A stretch of DNA of 64,000 nt from Oerskovia paurometabola (lineage in GTDB: Bacteria > Actinomycetota > Actinomycetes > Actinomycetales > Cellulomonadaceae). Positions 35,080 to 43,049 of this stretch are shown here, one piece after another (the first letter of the stretch is position 1; every line of letters begins with the position of its first letter). The notes below the pieces were generated by a model. The model made no database searches, had not been told where the DNA came from, and saw nothing but the letters and a program-made list of their open reading frames with translations. Location of the stretch: positions 2,232,001-2,296,000 of the forward strand of contig NZ_JAFBBV010000001.1 of the NCBI RefSeq assembly GCF_016907365.1, written 5' to 3'. Both the position numbers and the translations under genes were made by a program.

Positions 35080-36396
35080 ATGATGCGTAATGGTGGAAGA
35101 CCTCAGCGTTTGCCCGGCACGCACGGTGCCCTGGTCCCGAAGAAGACCGCGACCGGGCGCTGGAGGGTCGATGCCCGTGGAAGCGATAGCGACGGGAGAG
35201 AGCATCGCATCCAGGTCACCGAAGACTCGCCGGCCGCCGCGATCACTGCGTGGGCGAGGAAGTTCTACTCCAACAGCGGACGCGCTGACAGCGTCACAGA
35301 CCTGACTGCGAGCACATTGCTCGAGACGGTGGCCCGCCTGTGGGTCACCTTGCGCATGGAGGAGGCTCACGCCCCTGGTGGACGGGTGCGGGTTCAGACA
35401 GTGGAGCAGGACCTACGGCTGCTGCGTGTCGACGTGGTACCCGTCATCGGGCAACTCAGGTTGCGTGACCTGACCACTCCGCTGCTGGAACAGTGGTTGG
35501 CGTCCATCCGTGGTGCCGACGGTGCGGAACATTCCCTGAATGACAAGCGCCGCAAGTGCAGGTCCCTCGTCAAGCGGATCCTGGACTACGCGATCCGCAT
35601 GGGTGCGATCGAGGGTGTGAACGTTGCCGAGCGAACCACTGTCCCACCCAAGAGAAGGAGCCAGCCCCGGGCGTTGTCCACGGACGAGATCCACGCTCTG
35701 CGGGACGCCGCGCGCCGATGGCGTGCTGACTCGGCGAGGCGTCTCGGGCCCGCCCCGTCCCTCAATCTGGCCGTGCTGGTCGATCTGCTCCTTGGATCCG
35801 GGATGCGAATCGGGGAGGCACTCGCATTGCGGTGGGGGAACGTGCACCTTGCGACAGGGCCGGGGGAGCGGTCGACAGTGACGGTGGTGGCGACCATGGT
35901 AGAGGTTGGCTACCAGTCGGTTCGCCAGGAGGTCACGAAGTCCGAGCGCGGAATGCGCAGCATCACCGTTCCGCCGTTCACCGTCGAATCGCTACGGCTT
36001 CTGCGGCCCGACAATGCCGACCCGGATGACCCAGTGTTCAGGACCAGAGTCGGTACCCACTGGCAGACTCAGAACGCACGACGCTCCCTGAAGCAAGCGC
36101 TCGAAGCAGCTGGGATCGACCCGAGGTCGCTGCACCCGCATACGTTGCGAGCCACCGTCGCCACCGCCCTCCGGGCGGGTGGGTACGAGGTCGCCACCGC
36201 CGCTGTCCTGGGGAACACCGAAGCTGTTACAGCGAACTACTACATCGAAGGCGTGCACACCGCCCCGGACGTTCTCGGCGTACTGCAGGACATCGTCGAA
36301 CAGACTGATCGACCGAGAGATGATGCCGGACAGCCGCCTTGCGCCTGGCCGTGGTTCCGGGCTTCTAGACTCCATGGGGACCGGAACAGAGGGTGA
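35080..36396 (+). CDS. Tyrosine-type site-specific integrase
   Basis: The element's integrase, 438 aa from the ATG at 35080 (an ATG at 34891 is in frame but less likely). It has an N-terminal arm-binding-like region, a core-binding domain (about 75-180) and a catalytic domain with Arg243 in GSGMRIGEALALRW, a Lys near 287, HTLR (His354, Arg357) and the nucleophile in TANYYIE (Tyr387 or Tyr388). The usual His/Trp before the nucleophile (LGH) is Asn379 here (LGNTEAVT). Placement beside the tRNA and in its orientation fits tRNA-targeting integrases. Confidence 0.92.
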   Translation: MMRNGGRPQRLPGTHGALVPKKTATGRWRVDARGSDSDGREHRIQVTEDSPAAAITAWARKFYSNSGRADSVTDLTASTLLETVARLWVTLRMEEAHAPGGRVRVQTVEQDLRLLRVDVVPVIGQLRLRDLTTPLLEQWLASIRGADGAEHSLNDKRRKCRSLVKRILDYAIRMGAIEGVNVAERTTVPPKRRSQPRALSTDEIHALRDAARRWRADSARRLGPAPSLNLAVLVDLLLGSGMRIGEALALRWGNVHLATGPGERSTVTVVATMVEVGYQSVRQEVTKSERGMRSITVPPFTVESLRLLRPDNADPDDPVFRTRVGTHWQTQNARRSLKQALEAAGIDPRSLHPHTLRATVATALRAGGYEVATAAVLGNTEAVTANYYIEGVHTAPDVLGVLQDIVEQTDRPRDDAGQPPCAWPWFRASRLHGDRNRG

Positions 36397-36402
36397 GCGG
36401 TC

Positions 36403-36687
36403 ATGACAACACCACGCGAAACGACACTCCTTGGTCGTGTCGAGGATGCCGCGCGACAGCACCTGGACTGGGCGAAGACGAACGGCCGGGCGCCGAGCGT
36501 GCTCGCCGTCGCCCGTGCGGTCGGGCTGAGCAATACCACGTTCCGGCGCAACTTCCCAGAGGTGGTCGTCGAGATCACCGCAGCTCGCTCAGGCGCCGTG
36601 ACGCAGACGGGCCGCAAACTTCTCAAGAGTGCCGGCGTACGACGACCTGATTGGCCGGAACGCACGACTGCGGCGTACCAATCGTGA
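36403..36687 (+). CDS. Small HTH protein, possibly the frameshifted 5' part of a TnpC/DUF6262-like gene
   Basis: A 94-aa protein starting 6 nt after the integrase stop, so probably co-transcribed with it. It has a helix-turn-helix-like stretch (VLAVARAVGLSNTTFRRNF, about residues 33-51). Its last 17 residues differ in character, while the +1 frame from 36629 continues with a coiled coil. A helix-turn-helix followed by a coiled coil is the layout of DUF6262/TnpC accessory proteins that accompany tyrosine recombinases. It could be an excisionase-like helper. The assignment is inference from layout. Confidence 0.5.
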   Translation: MTTPRETTLLGRVEDAARQHLDWAKTNGRAPSVLAVARAVGLSNTTFRRNFPEVVVEITAARSGAVTQTGRKLLKSAGVRRPDWPERTTAAYQS

Positions 36688-36829
36688 ACTGACCAATCAG
36701 GTGCGTGTCGCAACTGCTGTCATTCAGCGTCGAACCGAACGCAACTCGGAGCTCGAGGCTCGACTCCTCGAGGCAAGGAGTGTCACCATGATCGATCAAC
36801 GGCGCGCCCAGGCGCACCGTCCTGGTTGA
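36629..36829 (+). pseudogene. Coiled-coil segment in the +1 frame relative to the upstream HTH gene
   Basis: 66 codons encoding a highly charged coiled coil (ARLRRTNRELTNQVRVA, RRTERNSELEARLLEAR). It overlaps the end of the HTH gene and lies in the +1 frame near 36620-36630. Read across the shift, the two would form one protein of about 140 aa. It may be the 3' part of a frameshifted gene, a programmed frameshift product, or a separate small gene lacking an evident ribosome site. Confidence 0.45.
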
Positions 36830-37037
36830 TTCGAACTTGGAGCCATCTTTGATGGTGGCTGGCGGGGCTCGCACGCCCGCTGGATGCTGCGACACCCCGG
36901 CGGCTAGCCACCGCAGACATCCCCGATGAGCTGCGCGGGCGGGTGGGACGCACGCGTGGCTGAGCATGGTGCATCGTTGCCGGGAGGCAGAATGTGGAGC
37001 CGAGTGCTGAGGTGAATATCGAAGGGCGAGGTCGAGC

Positions 37038-38543
37038 ATGACTTCCAGCGGAATAGACGCTAGTCGCGGTCGGGCGGGTGGACGGACACCGGGTGCACGT
37101 CTGTCGGCGCGGAGCGCGGCAGTTCGTGGTGACCAGTACCAGTACGCGCTGGCGTGGCGGTATGCCTGCGACGCGCTAACCGACCCGGGCGTGGCATCCA
37201 TCACCGTCGAAGATCCTTCGGGTGGTCACTTTGACGATCTCGTCGTACGGCGTCGAGATGCGTCGCCCGACCGGTACTTCCAGGTCAAGAGCTCCAACTC
37301 CGGGTCTGGCGTTGTTGACGACAAGTGGTTGACGACCCCGGTGAGCTCCGCCGGTCGCAGCCCTTTGCAGCACTTCTACGCCACATGGCGGAGCCTTAGT
37401 TGTGGAGATCGGCCGTTCGTCGTAACGCTCTACACAAACCGAGGAATCGACAGCAGTGACCCGATCCTGGGAGCACTTCGTGACAACAAGGACGCGGGCA
37501 TCCGGGTAGCCGATCTTCGGTCCGCGACCTCGGGTTCCGCCGCGGGGCGGGCGAGGATTCGGTGGGCCGCACACCTGAGTGTCACCGAGGAAGAGTTGTA
37601 CGCCTTCCTGACTGCCATGAGGTGGGTCCAGTCTGGACCCGAGGCCGGGCTCCGGGAAGATGCCATTGCACCCATGCGCTTAGCCGGCCTGCGCTACGAC
37701 GACGAAGCCGTGGAGCTCGGCATTGCCTACATCCGCGAGCTCGTCACAGATGCCATCGGTTCCCGGACCCGTGAGCAGTTGCGTGACGACCTGGCCGCTC
37801 GCAACATGTTCGCTCAGGACGCACAGCTCGTCCTCGCCGTTGACGCGATCGATAGTCCGAGCGGCCCCCGCCATGCGCACGCCAGGGTCGACTGGGTAGA
37901 TCGGTTTGACGGAGCCGATGCCCGTAGCAGGTACCACCCGATGGATGCCGACGACTGGAACACGTTGTTCCGCGCAGACCTGGAGGAGGTGCGGGTGCAG
38001 CTCGAGGCGTACCCGACGCGCCGAGTGTTCGTCACTGGCGCGATGCGCCTGGCCGCGCACTTCGCGGTCGGCTTCGAGTTGCCGGATGTCCGGCGTTGGG
38101 TCCTTTCGACAGACCAGCGAGGAACCACTTGGCGCACCGACGCGCAGCCGGACACTGCGGTGATTGCGAGCCTCACGGAAGTCGGCGTCGGCCTGGGGAG
38201 CGAGGTGGCTGTCGCCGTGGCGCTGACTGGCGACATCGGCGACGACGTCCTGGAGTATGTGCGAGCACGCCAGCTGCCGGTCTCGGACGTGCTCATCTTC
38301 AAAGCCGACGGCGGCCCGAGTGACGTGTCGGTTCCCGAAGCCGAGTGGTTGGTCAAGTGGGTTCACGACGTCCGTGACCAGGTCCGGCGCGCGGCTCGAC
38401 GTGCCACTGGTGTGCACCTGTTCATGAGTGCGCCTGCAGCCGCGGCGTTGTTCCTGGGGCACCGGTGGAACACCGTCCCGGGGCCGCTGACGGTCTACGA
38501 ATTCGACGGTCGTGAGTACTTCCCGACCTTCACCTTCGCCTGA
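37038..38543 (+). CDS. cap4: CBASS effector Cap4: DUF4297-like nuclease fused to SAVED
   Basis: A 501-aa protein. Residues about 30-230 match the DUF4297/PD-(D/E)XK nuclease layout of Cap4: GDQYQYALAWRYACDAL, then Asp66/Asp67 in GGHFDDLVV and Gln82-x-Lys84 in YFQVKSSN, giving the D...QxK active site. Residues about 300-500 look like SAVED, the sensor of cyclic oligonucleotides (VHLFMSAPAAAALFLG, PLTVYEFDGREYFPTF). Cap4 degrades double-stranded DNA when its second messenger binds. It sits 121 nt upstream of the CD-NTase gene. Assignment is by motif and context. Confidence 0.88.
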   Translation: MTSSGIDASRGRAGGRTPGARLSARSAAVRGDQYQYALAWRYACDALTDPGVASITVEDPSGGHFDDLVVRRRDASPDRYFQVKSSNSGSGVVDDKWLTTPVSSAGRSPLQHFYATWRSLSCGDRPFVVTLYTNRGIDSSDPILGALRDNKDAGIRVADLRSATSGSAAGRARIRWAAHLSVTEEELYAFLTAMRWVQSGPEAGLREDAIAPMRLAGLRYDDEAVELGIAYIRELVTDAIGSRTREQLRDDLAARNMFAQDAQLVLAVDAIDSPSGPRHAHARVDWVDRFDGADARSRYHPMDADDWNTLFRADLEEVRVQLEAYPTRRVFVTGAMRLAAHFAVGFELPDVRRWVLSTDQRGTTWRTDAQPDTAVIASLTEVGVGLGSEVAVAVALTGDIGDDVLEYVRARQLPVSDVLIFKADGGPSDVSVPEAEWLVKWVHDVRDQVRRAARRATGVHLFMSAPAAAALFLGHRWNTVPGPLTVYEFDGREYFPTFTFA

Positions 38544-38664
38544 AAGCCGGGGTGTGGTGGCACCGGTTCGGAAGGCGATGCGGAGACATTCCGGCGGGCA
38601 TGTCAGGGGGAGTGGGTAGCGTGTATCCCAGTGTCCCGACTGGCGGGCGGATCGGAGTACAGGC

Positions 38665-39621
38665 GTGGGCGTGAGCAGTGCATTCGATGAGTACCGCAAG
38701 ACCGTCGACGCCTCCCCCGAGGCGGTGACCGAAGCCCGCAGTCGCCGTGATCTGTTCCAGGAGGCGCTTCTGGCGTATGACGACATCGTCGAGGTGGTGC
38801 CGTCGGGCTCACTCGCGAGAGGCACGCACAAGGACCCGATCCATGACGTCGACCTCGTCGCGATCTACAGCGAGGACGACCATACCGACTGGGGGCTGTC
38901 CGGAGCGTCCGCAGATGATGCGCTGAGTGTGACGGGCTCTCGGGTAAACGAGCAACTCGGGATGAGCTACGGCCTGCTCGATAAGCGTGTGAGGCTTGCC
39001 TCTCCGCGGAACCACGCGGTGAAGTGCTTCCTCGACGACCCCAACGACCCCGAGGCATTCACCGTGGACGTGATGCCTGCCTTCCGCCGCGATGGCATGC
39101 TTCTTGTCCCGGAGTCCGCGACCGCGACCTGGATCTGGACGAACCCGGAGTACTTCATCGAGCAGGTCGCGAAGCGGCACGGTGAGTGGAACAAGTTCGC
39201 GAGCACGGTGCGGATGCTGAAGGCCTGGGCAGCAGGCCAGGACACCAAGATCAAGTCACTCGTGATGGAGGTGCTCGCGCTCGAGTACCTCCCTGCGGCG
39301 AGCAACCGACCGACCGCAATAGCCCAGTTCTTCTCCGCCGCCGCGTGGCACCTCGAGAACGGCGGCGTGGTGGAAGACCCGGCCAAGGTCTGCGGGGAGA
39401 TCCAGGCGGACCTGGACATCGACGCCGTCGCTGACCTATTGCGTTCTGCTTCCAACACCGCGACGCAGGCTCAACAGGCCGTGCGCAACAACGACCCGCA
39501 CCGCGCTATCTCGCTCTGGGGAGAGGTGTTCGGGTCTGACTTCCCAGTGCCCGCCCCCCTGGACCCCACACCCGCCGTGGTCGTCGCTCCGCGGCCTGTA
39601 AAAGACACGCCCCAGGGATGA
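38665..39621 (+). CDS. CBASS CD-NTase (cyclic oligonucleotide synthase)
   Basis: A 318-aa nucleotidyltransferase of the cGAS/DncV-like (SMODS) family. The GS motif is at 48-49 in PSGSLARGTHKDP, the metal-binding pair is Asp61 and Asp63 in HDVDLVAIY, and the third acidic residue is Asp135 in FTVDVMPAF. The protein ends in a Pro-rich flexible tail (about 295-318) finishing in Gly, as required for E1/E2-mediated C-terminal conjugation in type II CBASS. GTG at 38665 follows GGAG; the end overlaps the E2 gene (ATGA). Confidence 0.93.
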   Translation: MGVSSAFDEYRKTVDASPEAVTEARSRRDLFQEALLAYDDIVEVVPSGSLARGTHKDPIHDVDLVAIYSEDDHTDWGLSGASADDALSVTGSRVNEQLGMSYGLLDKRVRLASPRNHAVKCFLDDPNDPEAFTVDVMPAFRRDGMLLVPESATATWIWTNPEYFIEQVAKRHGEWNKFASTVRMLKAWAAGQDTKIKSLVMEVLALEYLPAASNRPTAIAQFFSAAAWHLENGGVVEDPAKVCGEIQADLDIDAVADLLRSASNTATQAQQAVRNNDPHRAISLWGEVFGSDFPVPAPLDPTPAVVVAPRPVKDTPQG

Positions 39622-40193
39622 ACGTGAGCCTGAGCTCCCCTGTGTACTGGACCGACGTCGATCAGCACCGGCTCCAGCAGGATCTTGCGGATGTTCACGC
39701 TTTGGCGCCAGGACTAGCGTTCGAATTGCCTCCTGGCGTCAACGCCCCCCACCAAGGGTTGTGGACCGGAGAACTCCCGCTGTGGCCTTTCGAGCGAGAG
39801 CAGCCCGACGGCCTCACCGAGCTCCTCGCGCACGGCCTCCGCGTAAATGTGCTGTGCTCGGCGGCGCACCCCGTCGTGCCGCCCACGATCCTCCCCATCG
39901 ACCCGTCGCCGCTGCTGTCCGAACGGAGCATGAACGTCTGGCACGTCGCTCCTCGCGGCCAGCTGTGTCTGATGCAGTCCTCTGGGTCATGGAGGCCGTC
40001 CGATCGGGTTAGCGACTTGCTCCTCAAGGCGTGCGGGTGGCACGTGGAGTACGCGCTGATGAAGGCGGGAGTCGTCGAGGCGATGAGTGAGCGCGGCATC
40101 GTTGAGGACGAAAGCCGTGACCTCCTCGTGCGGTGCGCCGTCGAGGCGAACCAAATGGTCGGCTCGGAGCCGGGGAGGGGGGCAGATGCCTAA
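39618..40193 (+). CDS. Stand-alone E2-like protein (N-terminal half of Cap2)
   Basis: A 191-aa E2/UBC-like protein. HPVVPPTILPIDP resembles the conserved Pro motif preceding the active site, and Cys117 in PRGQLCLMQSSGSW is the probable catalytic cysteine, as in prokaryotic E2-like families. Canonical Cap2 is one E2-E1 polypeptide of about 600 aa; here E2 stops and E1 starts as a separate gene overlapping by 8 nt, and together they total 622 aa. Its predicted role is transfer of the CD-NTase C-terminus to a target. Confidence 0.82.
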   Translation: MNVSLSSPVYWTDVDQHRLQQDLADVHALAPGLAFELPPGVNAPHQGLWTGELPLWPFEREQPDGLTELLAHGLRVNVLCSAAHPVVPPTILPIDPSPLLSERSMNVWHVAPRGQLCLMQSSGSWRPSDRVSDLLLKACGWHVEYALMKAGVVEAMSERGIVEDESRDLLVRCAVEANQMVGSEPGRGADA

Positions 40194-41481
40194 ACCTCAA
40201 CCGCTCGTTGTGCTCACCCGCGAGGCGATCGACAAGATGGCGAACTCACGCGCGGGCGGCGGCGACCTGTTTTTCACCCACTCGCAAGCTGACGACATCT
40301 ACGTGGCGAGCGCGGTGGAGTCGGTCAACGGGAACGTCCTGCCCGTCACCGATCTACGGTCGTACAGCGCGTTGGCGCGAACAGGCGGAAGGGTGCTCGG
40401 GCAGTGGCTGCGCTGCGTCCCGCTGGACCTGCACTTGGGGCACTTTGACCTGTCCCGTCGGCCGGGGTCATTGTTCTCCCTCGCTGCGTTCCAGCGGATC
40501 GTCCCTGGTGTGCGCGACCCGCGGGGGCACGCTTACCCGCTCGTGACCCAGGTCGAGGATGTGCCGACGGAGTTGAAGCTCGTCGGCGTGCCGACATACG
40601 CGGGCTGGTCTGTTGACGACGAAGGCGCTGCACCGCTTGCAATTGCTATCGAACCCGAGTTGTCCGGGATCAGCAGACTCGCTCTGCAGTGGCCGGTCGC
40701 GGACCTTCAAGAGTGTCGAGTCGTCCTCGTGGGTGTTGGCAGCATCGGCGGCTCCGTCGCCGAGTCATTGGCGGCCTACGGGGTCGGGCGGATTGACCTC
40801 GTAGATCCAGACCGTCTGTTGTGGCACAACACGGTTCGCCATTTGCTCGGGCCGGAGAGCGTAGGTAGGACCAAGGTCAGCGCACTTGCCGAACGCATCA
40901 ACGATCGGTGGCCGGACACCCGCGCCGTCGGTCACACGCTCGATGCGGTCGAGGAGGCGCACTACCTGCGCCCGCTCCTCGACGGCGCCGACATCGTGGT
41001 GTGCGCGGCTGACGGGATCGCGCCGCGCCGGGCGGTCAGCCATCTCGCCCGTGCAGCACGTGTACCTGCGGTTCTTGCGTGCGTCCTGGACGATGGCGGG
41101 GTTGGGGAAGTGCTGCGCCTTCGGCCCGGCCCTCGCCACGGGTGTCTGATGTGCCAGCGCCGCGCTCTGGAGGAGCAGGGCGCTATCGACGCGGAGGGAG
41201 ATCAGGAACTCGACTATGGCACGGGATTGCTCCACAAGCCGATGACTGCAGTAGGTCCCGATCTGCGACTAGTGGCCGACCTCGCCGCGAAGAGCGCTGC
41301 GGCTACTTTGCTAGAGGCGCGTGGACATGGCGATCAACGGTTGCCCGGTGAGCACGCGGTTCTGGCGTTACGTTCGGGGAACGAACTTGCGGCGCCGTTC
41401 GACGCTCCGGCCCTCGGAATGGTGACCTGGTATCCAGCCCACCCACCGCTACCTGGTTGCTGGACATGCGAGTCAAGATGA
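40186..41481 (+). CDS. E1-like/ThiF-family adenylyltransferase (C-terminal part of split Cap2)
   Basis: A 431-aa protein. Residues 1-170 correspond in size to the Cap2 linker; 175-380 form the ThiF/E1 adenylation domain with the nucleotide loop VVLVGVGSIGGSVAESLA (GxGxxG at 183-188), Asp207/Asp209 in DLVDPDRLLWHNTVRHL, Asn215, Arg218 and Lys230. Paired cysteines GCLMC (320/323) and GCWTC (425/428) could form a ThiF/MoeB-type zinc site, or one could be the E1 catalytic Cys. Predicted role: adenylation of the CD-NTase C-terminal Gly. The end overlaps the Cap3 start by 4 nt. Confidence 0.88.
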   Translation: MPKPQPLVVLTREAIDKMANSRAGGGDLFFTHSQADDIYVASAVESVNGNVLPVTDLRSYSALARTGGRVLGQWLRCVPLDLHLGHFDLSRRPGSLFSLAAFQRIVPGVRDPRGHAYPLVTQVEDVPTELKLVGVPTYAGWSVDDEGAAPLAIAIEPELSGISRLALQWPVADLQECRVVLVGVGSIGGSVAESLAAYGVGRIDLVDPDRLLWHNTVRHLLGPESVGRTKVSALAERINDRWPDTRAVGHTLDAVEEAHYLRPLLDGADIVVCAADGIAPRRAVSHLARAARVPAVLACVLDDGGVGEVLRLRPGPRHGCLMCQRRALEEQGAIDAEGDQELDYGTGLLHKPMTAVGPDLRLVADLAAKSAAATLLEARGHGDQRLPGEHAVLALRSGNELAAPFDAPALGMVTWYPAHPPLPGCWTCESR

Positions 41482-41957
41482 GCGCGATTCCGCAAGCCTG
41501 GACGGTCGTCTTTCCGCGACCAGTTCTTCAGGGGATGCTGGACGAAGCGGCCGCTGGCGGCAGCACCCTGGAGACGGGCGGCATCCTTCTCGGACACGAG
41601 GAGGAAGGTGCTAGTGCTACTCACCTGACTGGGGCCGGTTCGCCAGGGCCGCTCGCGGTGCGTGAGCCCAGGTTCTTTCTGCGTGACCTGAGTCATGCGC
41701 GGATGCTTGCGCTGTTGGCGTGGGAGCGTGACCGCTCGCAATGGGTTGGTGAGTGGCATACGCATCCCCTTGGCCGACCGATGCCGAGTGGCCTCGACCT
41801 GGGGTCGTACGCGGCTCACGTCCAGGACCCGGAACTGGGCTTCCGCCGGTTCATCAGCGTGATCGTCGCTTGGCGCGCCACAGGGGAGTGCACGCTTGGT
41901 GCTTGGGCTATCGACAGCGCCGAGGCGCGGGCGACGAACGTGAGAGTCGTCGAATAG
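41478..41957 (+). CDS. cap3: CBASS Cap3 JAB/JAMM isopeptidase
   Basis: A 159-aa JAMM metalloprotease that cleaves CD-NTase-target conjugates in type II CBASS. The zinc motif is complete: Glu32 (LETGGILLGH), His94-x-His96 (GEWHTHPLG), Ser104 and Asp107 (MPSGLDLGSY). The start ATG at 41478 is picked because it overlaps the E1 stop (ATGA); an in-frame ATG at 41466 would add 4 residues. The last 50 nt overlap, antisense, the end of a convergent small gene. Confidence 0.9.
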   Translation: MSAIPQAWTVVFPRPVLQGMLDEAAAGGSTLETGGILLGHEEEGASATHLTGAGSPGPLAVREPRFFLRDLSHARMLALLAWERDRSQWVGEWHTHPLGRPMPSGLDLGSYAAHVQDPELGFRRFISVIVAWRATGECTLGAWAIDSAEARATNVRVVE

Positions 41958-42342
41958 CCGCCGATGGCCGCGCTGACGGAACTGGGCCGCTCATTGGCCG
42001 CAACGACGTACGAACGAGTCGCGGCAAGTGGTGTAGCGGGATCGCGATGTGTTCATAAGGGGCTTCGTCGTTTTCGATGGGATAGTCGCAGAGCTTGTAC
42101 TGGGTCGTCCGGCTGTACGCAACAACGAAGACCTGCGCGCCCCAGTCGTCCGAAGGCAAGTCGTCTAGGCCGCTGGCCCAACCAACGCTTCCTATGAGCA
42201 CGCGCCATCGTTCGATCGGGAGACCAGCCCGCTCGTGGTACGCCGCCTGCTTGCAACTGCTCGAGCAGTAGAGCGCGTCGCGACGTTTCTCCCACCCGAT
42301 CCGTCCCTGACAGCGCAGACAGACTCGGGGACGCTGAGTCAT
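41908..42342 (-). CDS. Small zinc-finger protein of unknown function
   Basis: 144 aa beginning MTQRPRVCLRCQGRIGW. It has a treble-clef-like Cys set, CLRC ... LYCSSSCKQAAYHERAG, similar to short zinc-binding modules found in many actinobacterial recombinase-linked proteins. The remainder is not recognised; the last 25 residues lie antisense to cap3 and look non-native, suggesting the original 3' end was lost on insertion. Its ATG overlaps the stop of the upstream resolvase remnant, so the two were once co-translated. Confidence 0.6.
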   Translation of the reverse strand: MTQRPRVCLRCQGRIGWEKRRDALYCSSSCKQAAYHERAGLPIERWRVLIGSVGWASGLDDLPSDDWGAQVFVVAYSRTTQYKLCDYPIENDEAPYEHIAIPLHHLPRLVRTSLRPMSGPVPSARPSAAIRRLSRSSPAPRRCR

Positions 42343-42814
42343 GCCGCGCCGTGGCCGGTCTCGAGCATCGCCAGGTGCCTGTAGAGGGTGTCTCGGGAAA
42401 CCAATATGGCACGGGCGACTGCAGCTCGGGACTGACCGTCGGCGAGGGCGACACGAGCGGCGTCGATGCATTCGCGCGACATGACGGTTGGACGGCCGCC
42501 AACCCGACCGCGGGCTTTGGCGGCGGCGAGGCCGTCGAGGGTGCGTTCGCGGGCGAGGTCGGCTTCCATCTGTGCGACGGCGGCGATCGCAGGGTGATGG
42601 CGCGCTCGTCGAGGTCGCGCACGAGGTGGGCGGCGGAGCGTCCGAGGCGGTCGAGCTTGGTGACGACGAGGGTGTCTCCTTCGCGGGTGCTGGATGCCCT
42701 CTCGACGACGACGTCGCGCTCGTCGACGCCGCCCGGCCCGGTAAAGGCATCGCTCTGGGCGTCGAGGCTCTGCGCGGTCGTCGAGACGCGGGCGTAGCCG
42801 TAGGTGTGAGCCAT
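42339..42814 (-). pseudogene. Decayed serine resolvase/invertase
   Basis: The start (MAHTYGYARVSTTAQSLDAQ) at 42814 is that of a serine recombinase with the catalytic Ser in ARVST, and EGDTLVVTKLDRLGRS is present. After AHLVRDLDERAIT the frame is lost, and the family's C-terminal half continues in another frame (AQMEADLARERTLDGLAAA, GRVGGRPT, then an HTH with VSRDTLYRHLAML). Segments normally between VEKASG and EGDTL, and between the catalytic and DNA-binding halves, are missing. Two deletions plus a frameshift make it non-functional. Confidence 0.8.
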
Positions 42815-42845
42815 GGCGTTGACGGTAGCGAAAACCCCGGGCCGC

Positions 42846-42908
42846 GTTCTGCGACACCAGGGGTTCTCGGACACTAGTTCTGCGACACTTTCTTTCGGCG
42901 TGTCGCGG
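42846..42908. repeat. Clustered resolvase-type repeats (res-like site)
   Basis: Three direct 12-mers of pattern GTTCTSSGACAC at 42846-42857, 42863-42874 and 42877-42888, followed by an inverted half-site GTGTCGCGG at 42900-42908. They lie 32-94 nt upstream of the resolvase remnant, where a res site is expected. Confidence 0.65.
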
Positions 42909-43049
42909 CTGCGGTTGTGGTGCCGGACAAACGGTCGGTTTCCGACATTCAACCGTTGCGAACGCGCAGTCGGTCGCCGCCGTCGCCCGGCCACTGGGCG
43001 TCTGCCGTCACGCGGCAGGGGACCTGACGGCGTGCGAGTGGGAATGGGG

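Noticed and set aside
37038..41957. Bil (ISG15-like) conjugation system in place of CBASS
   Set aside because: E1, E2 and JAMM genes occur in both, but a CD-NTase and a SAVED effector are present and no ubiquitin-like gene is seen.
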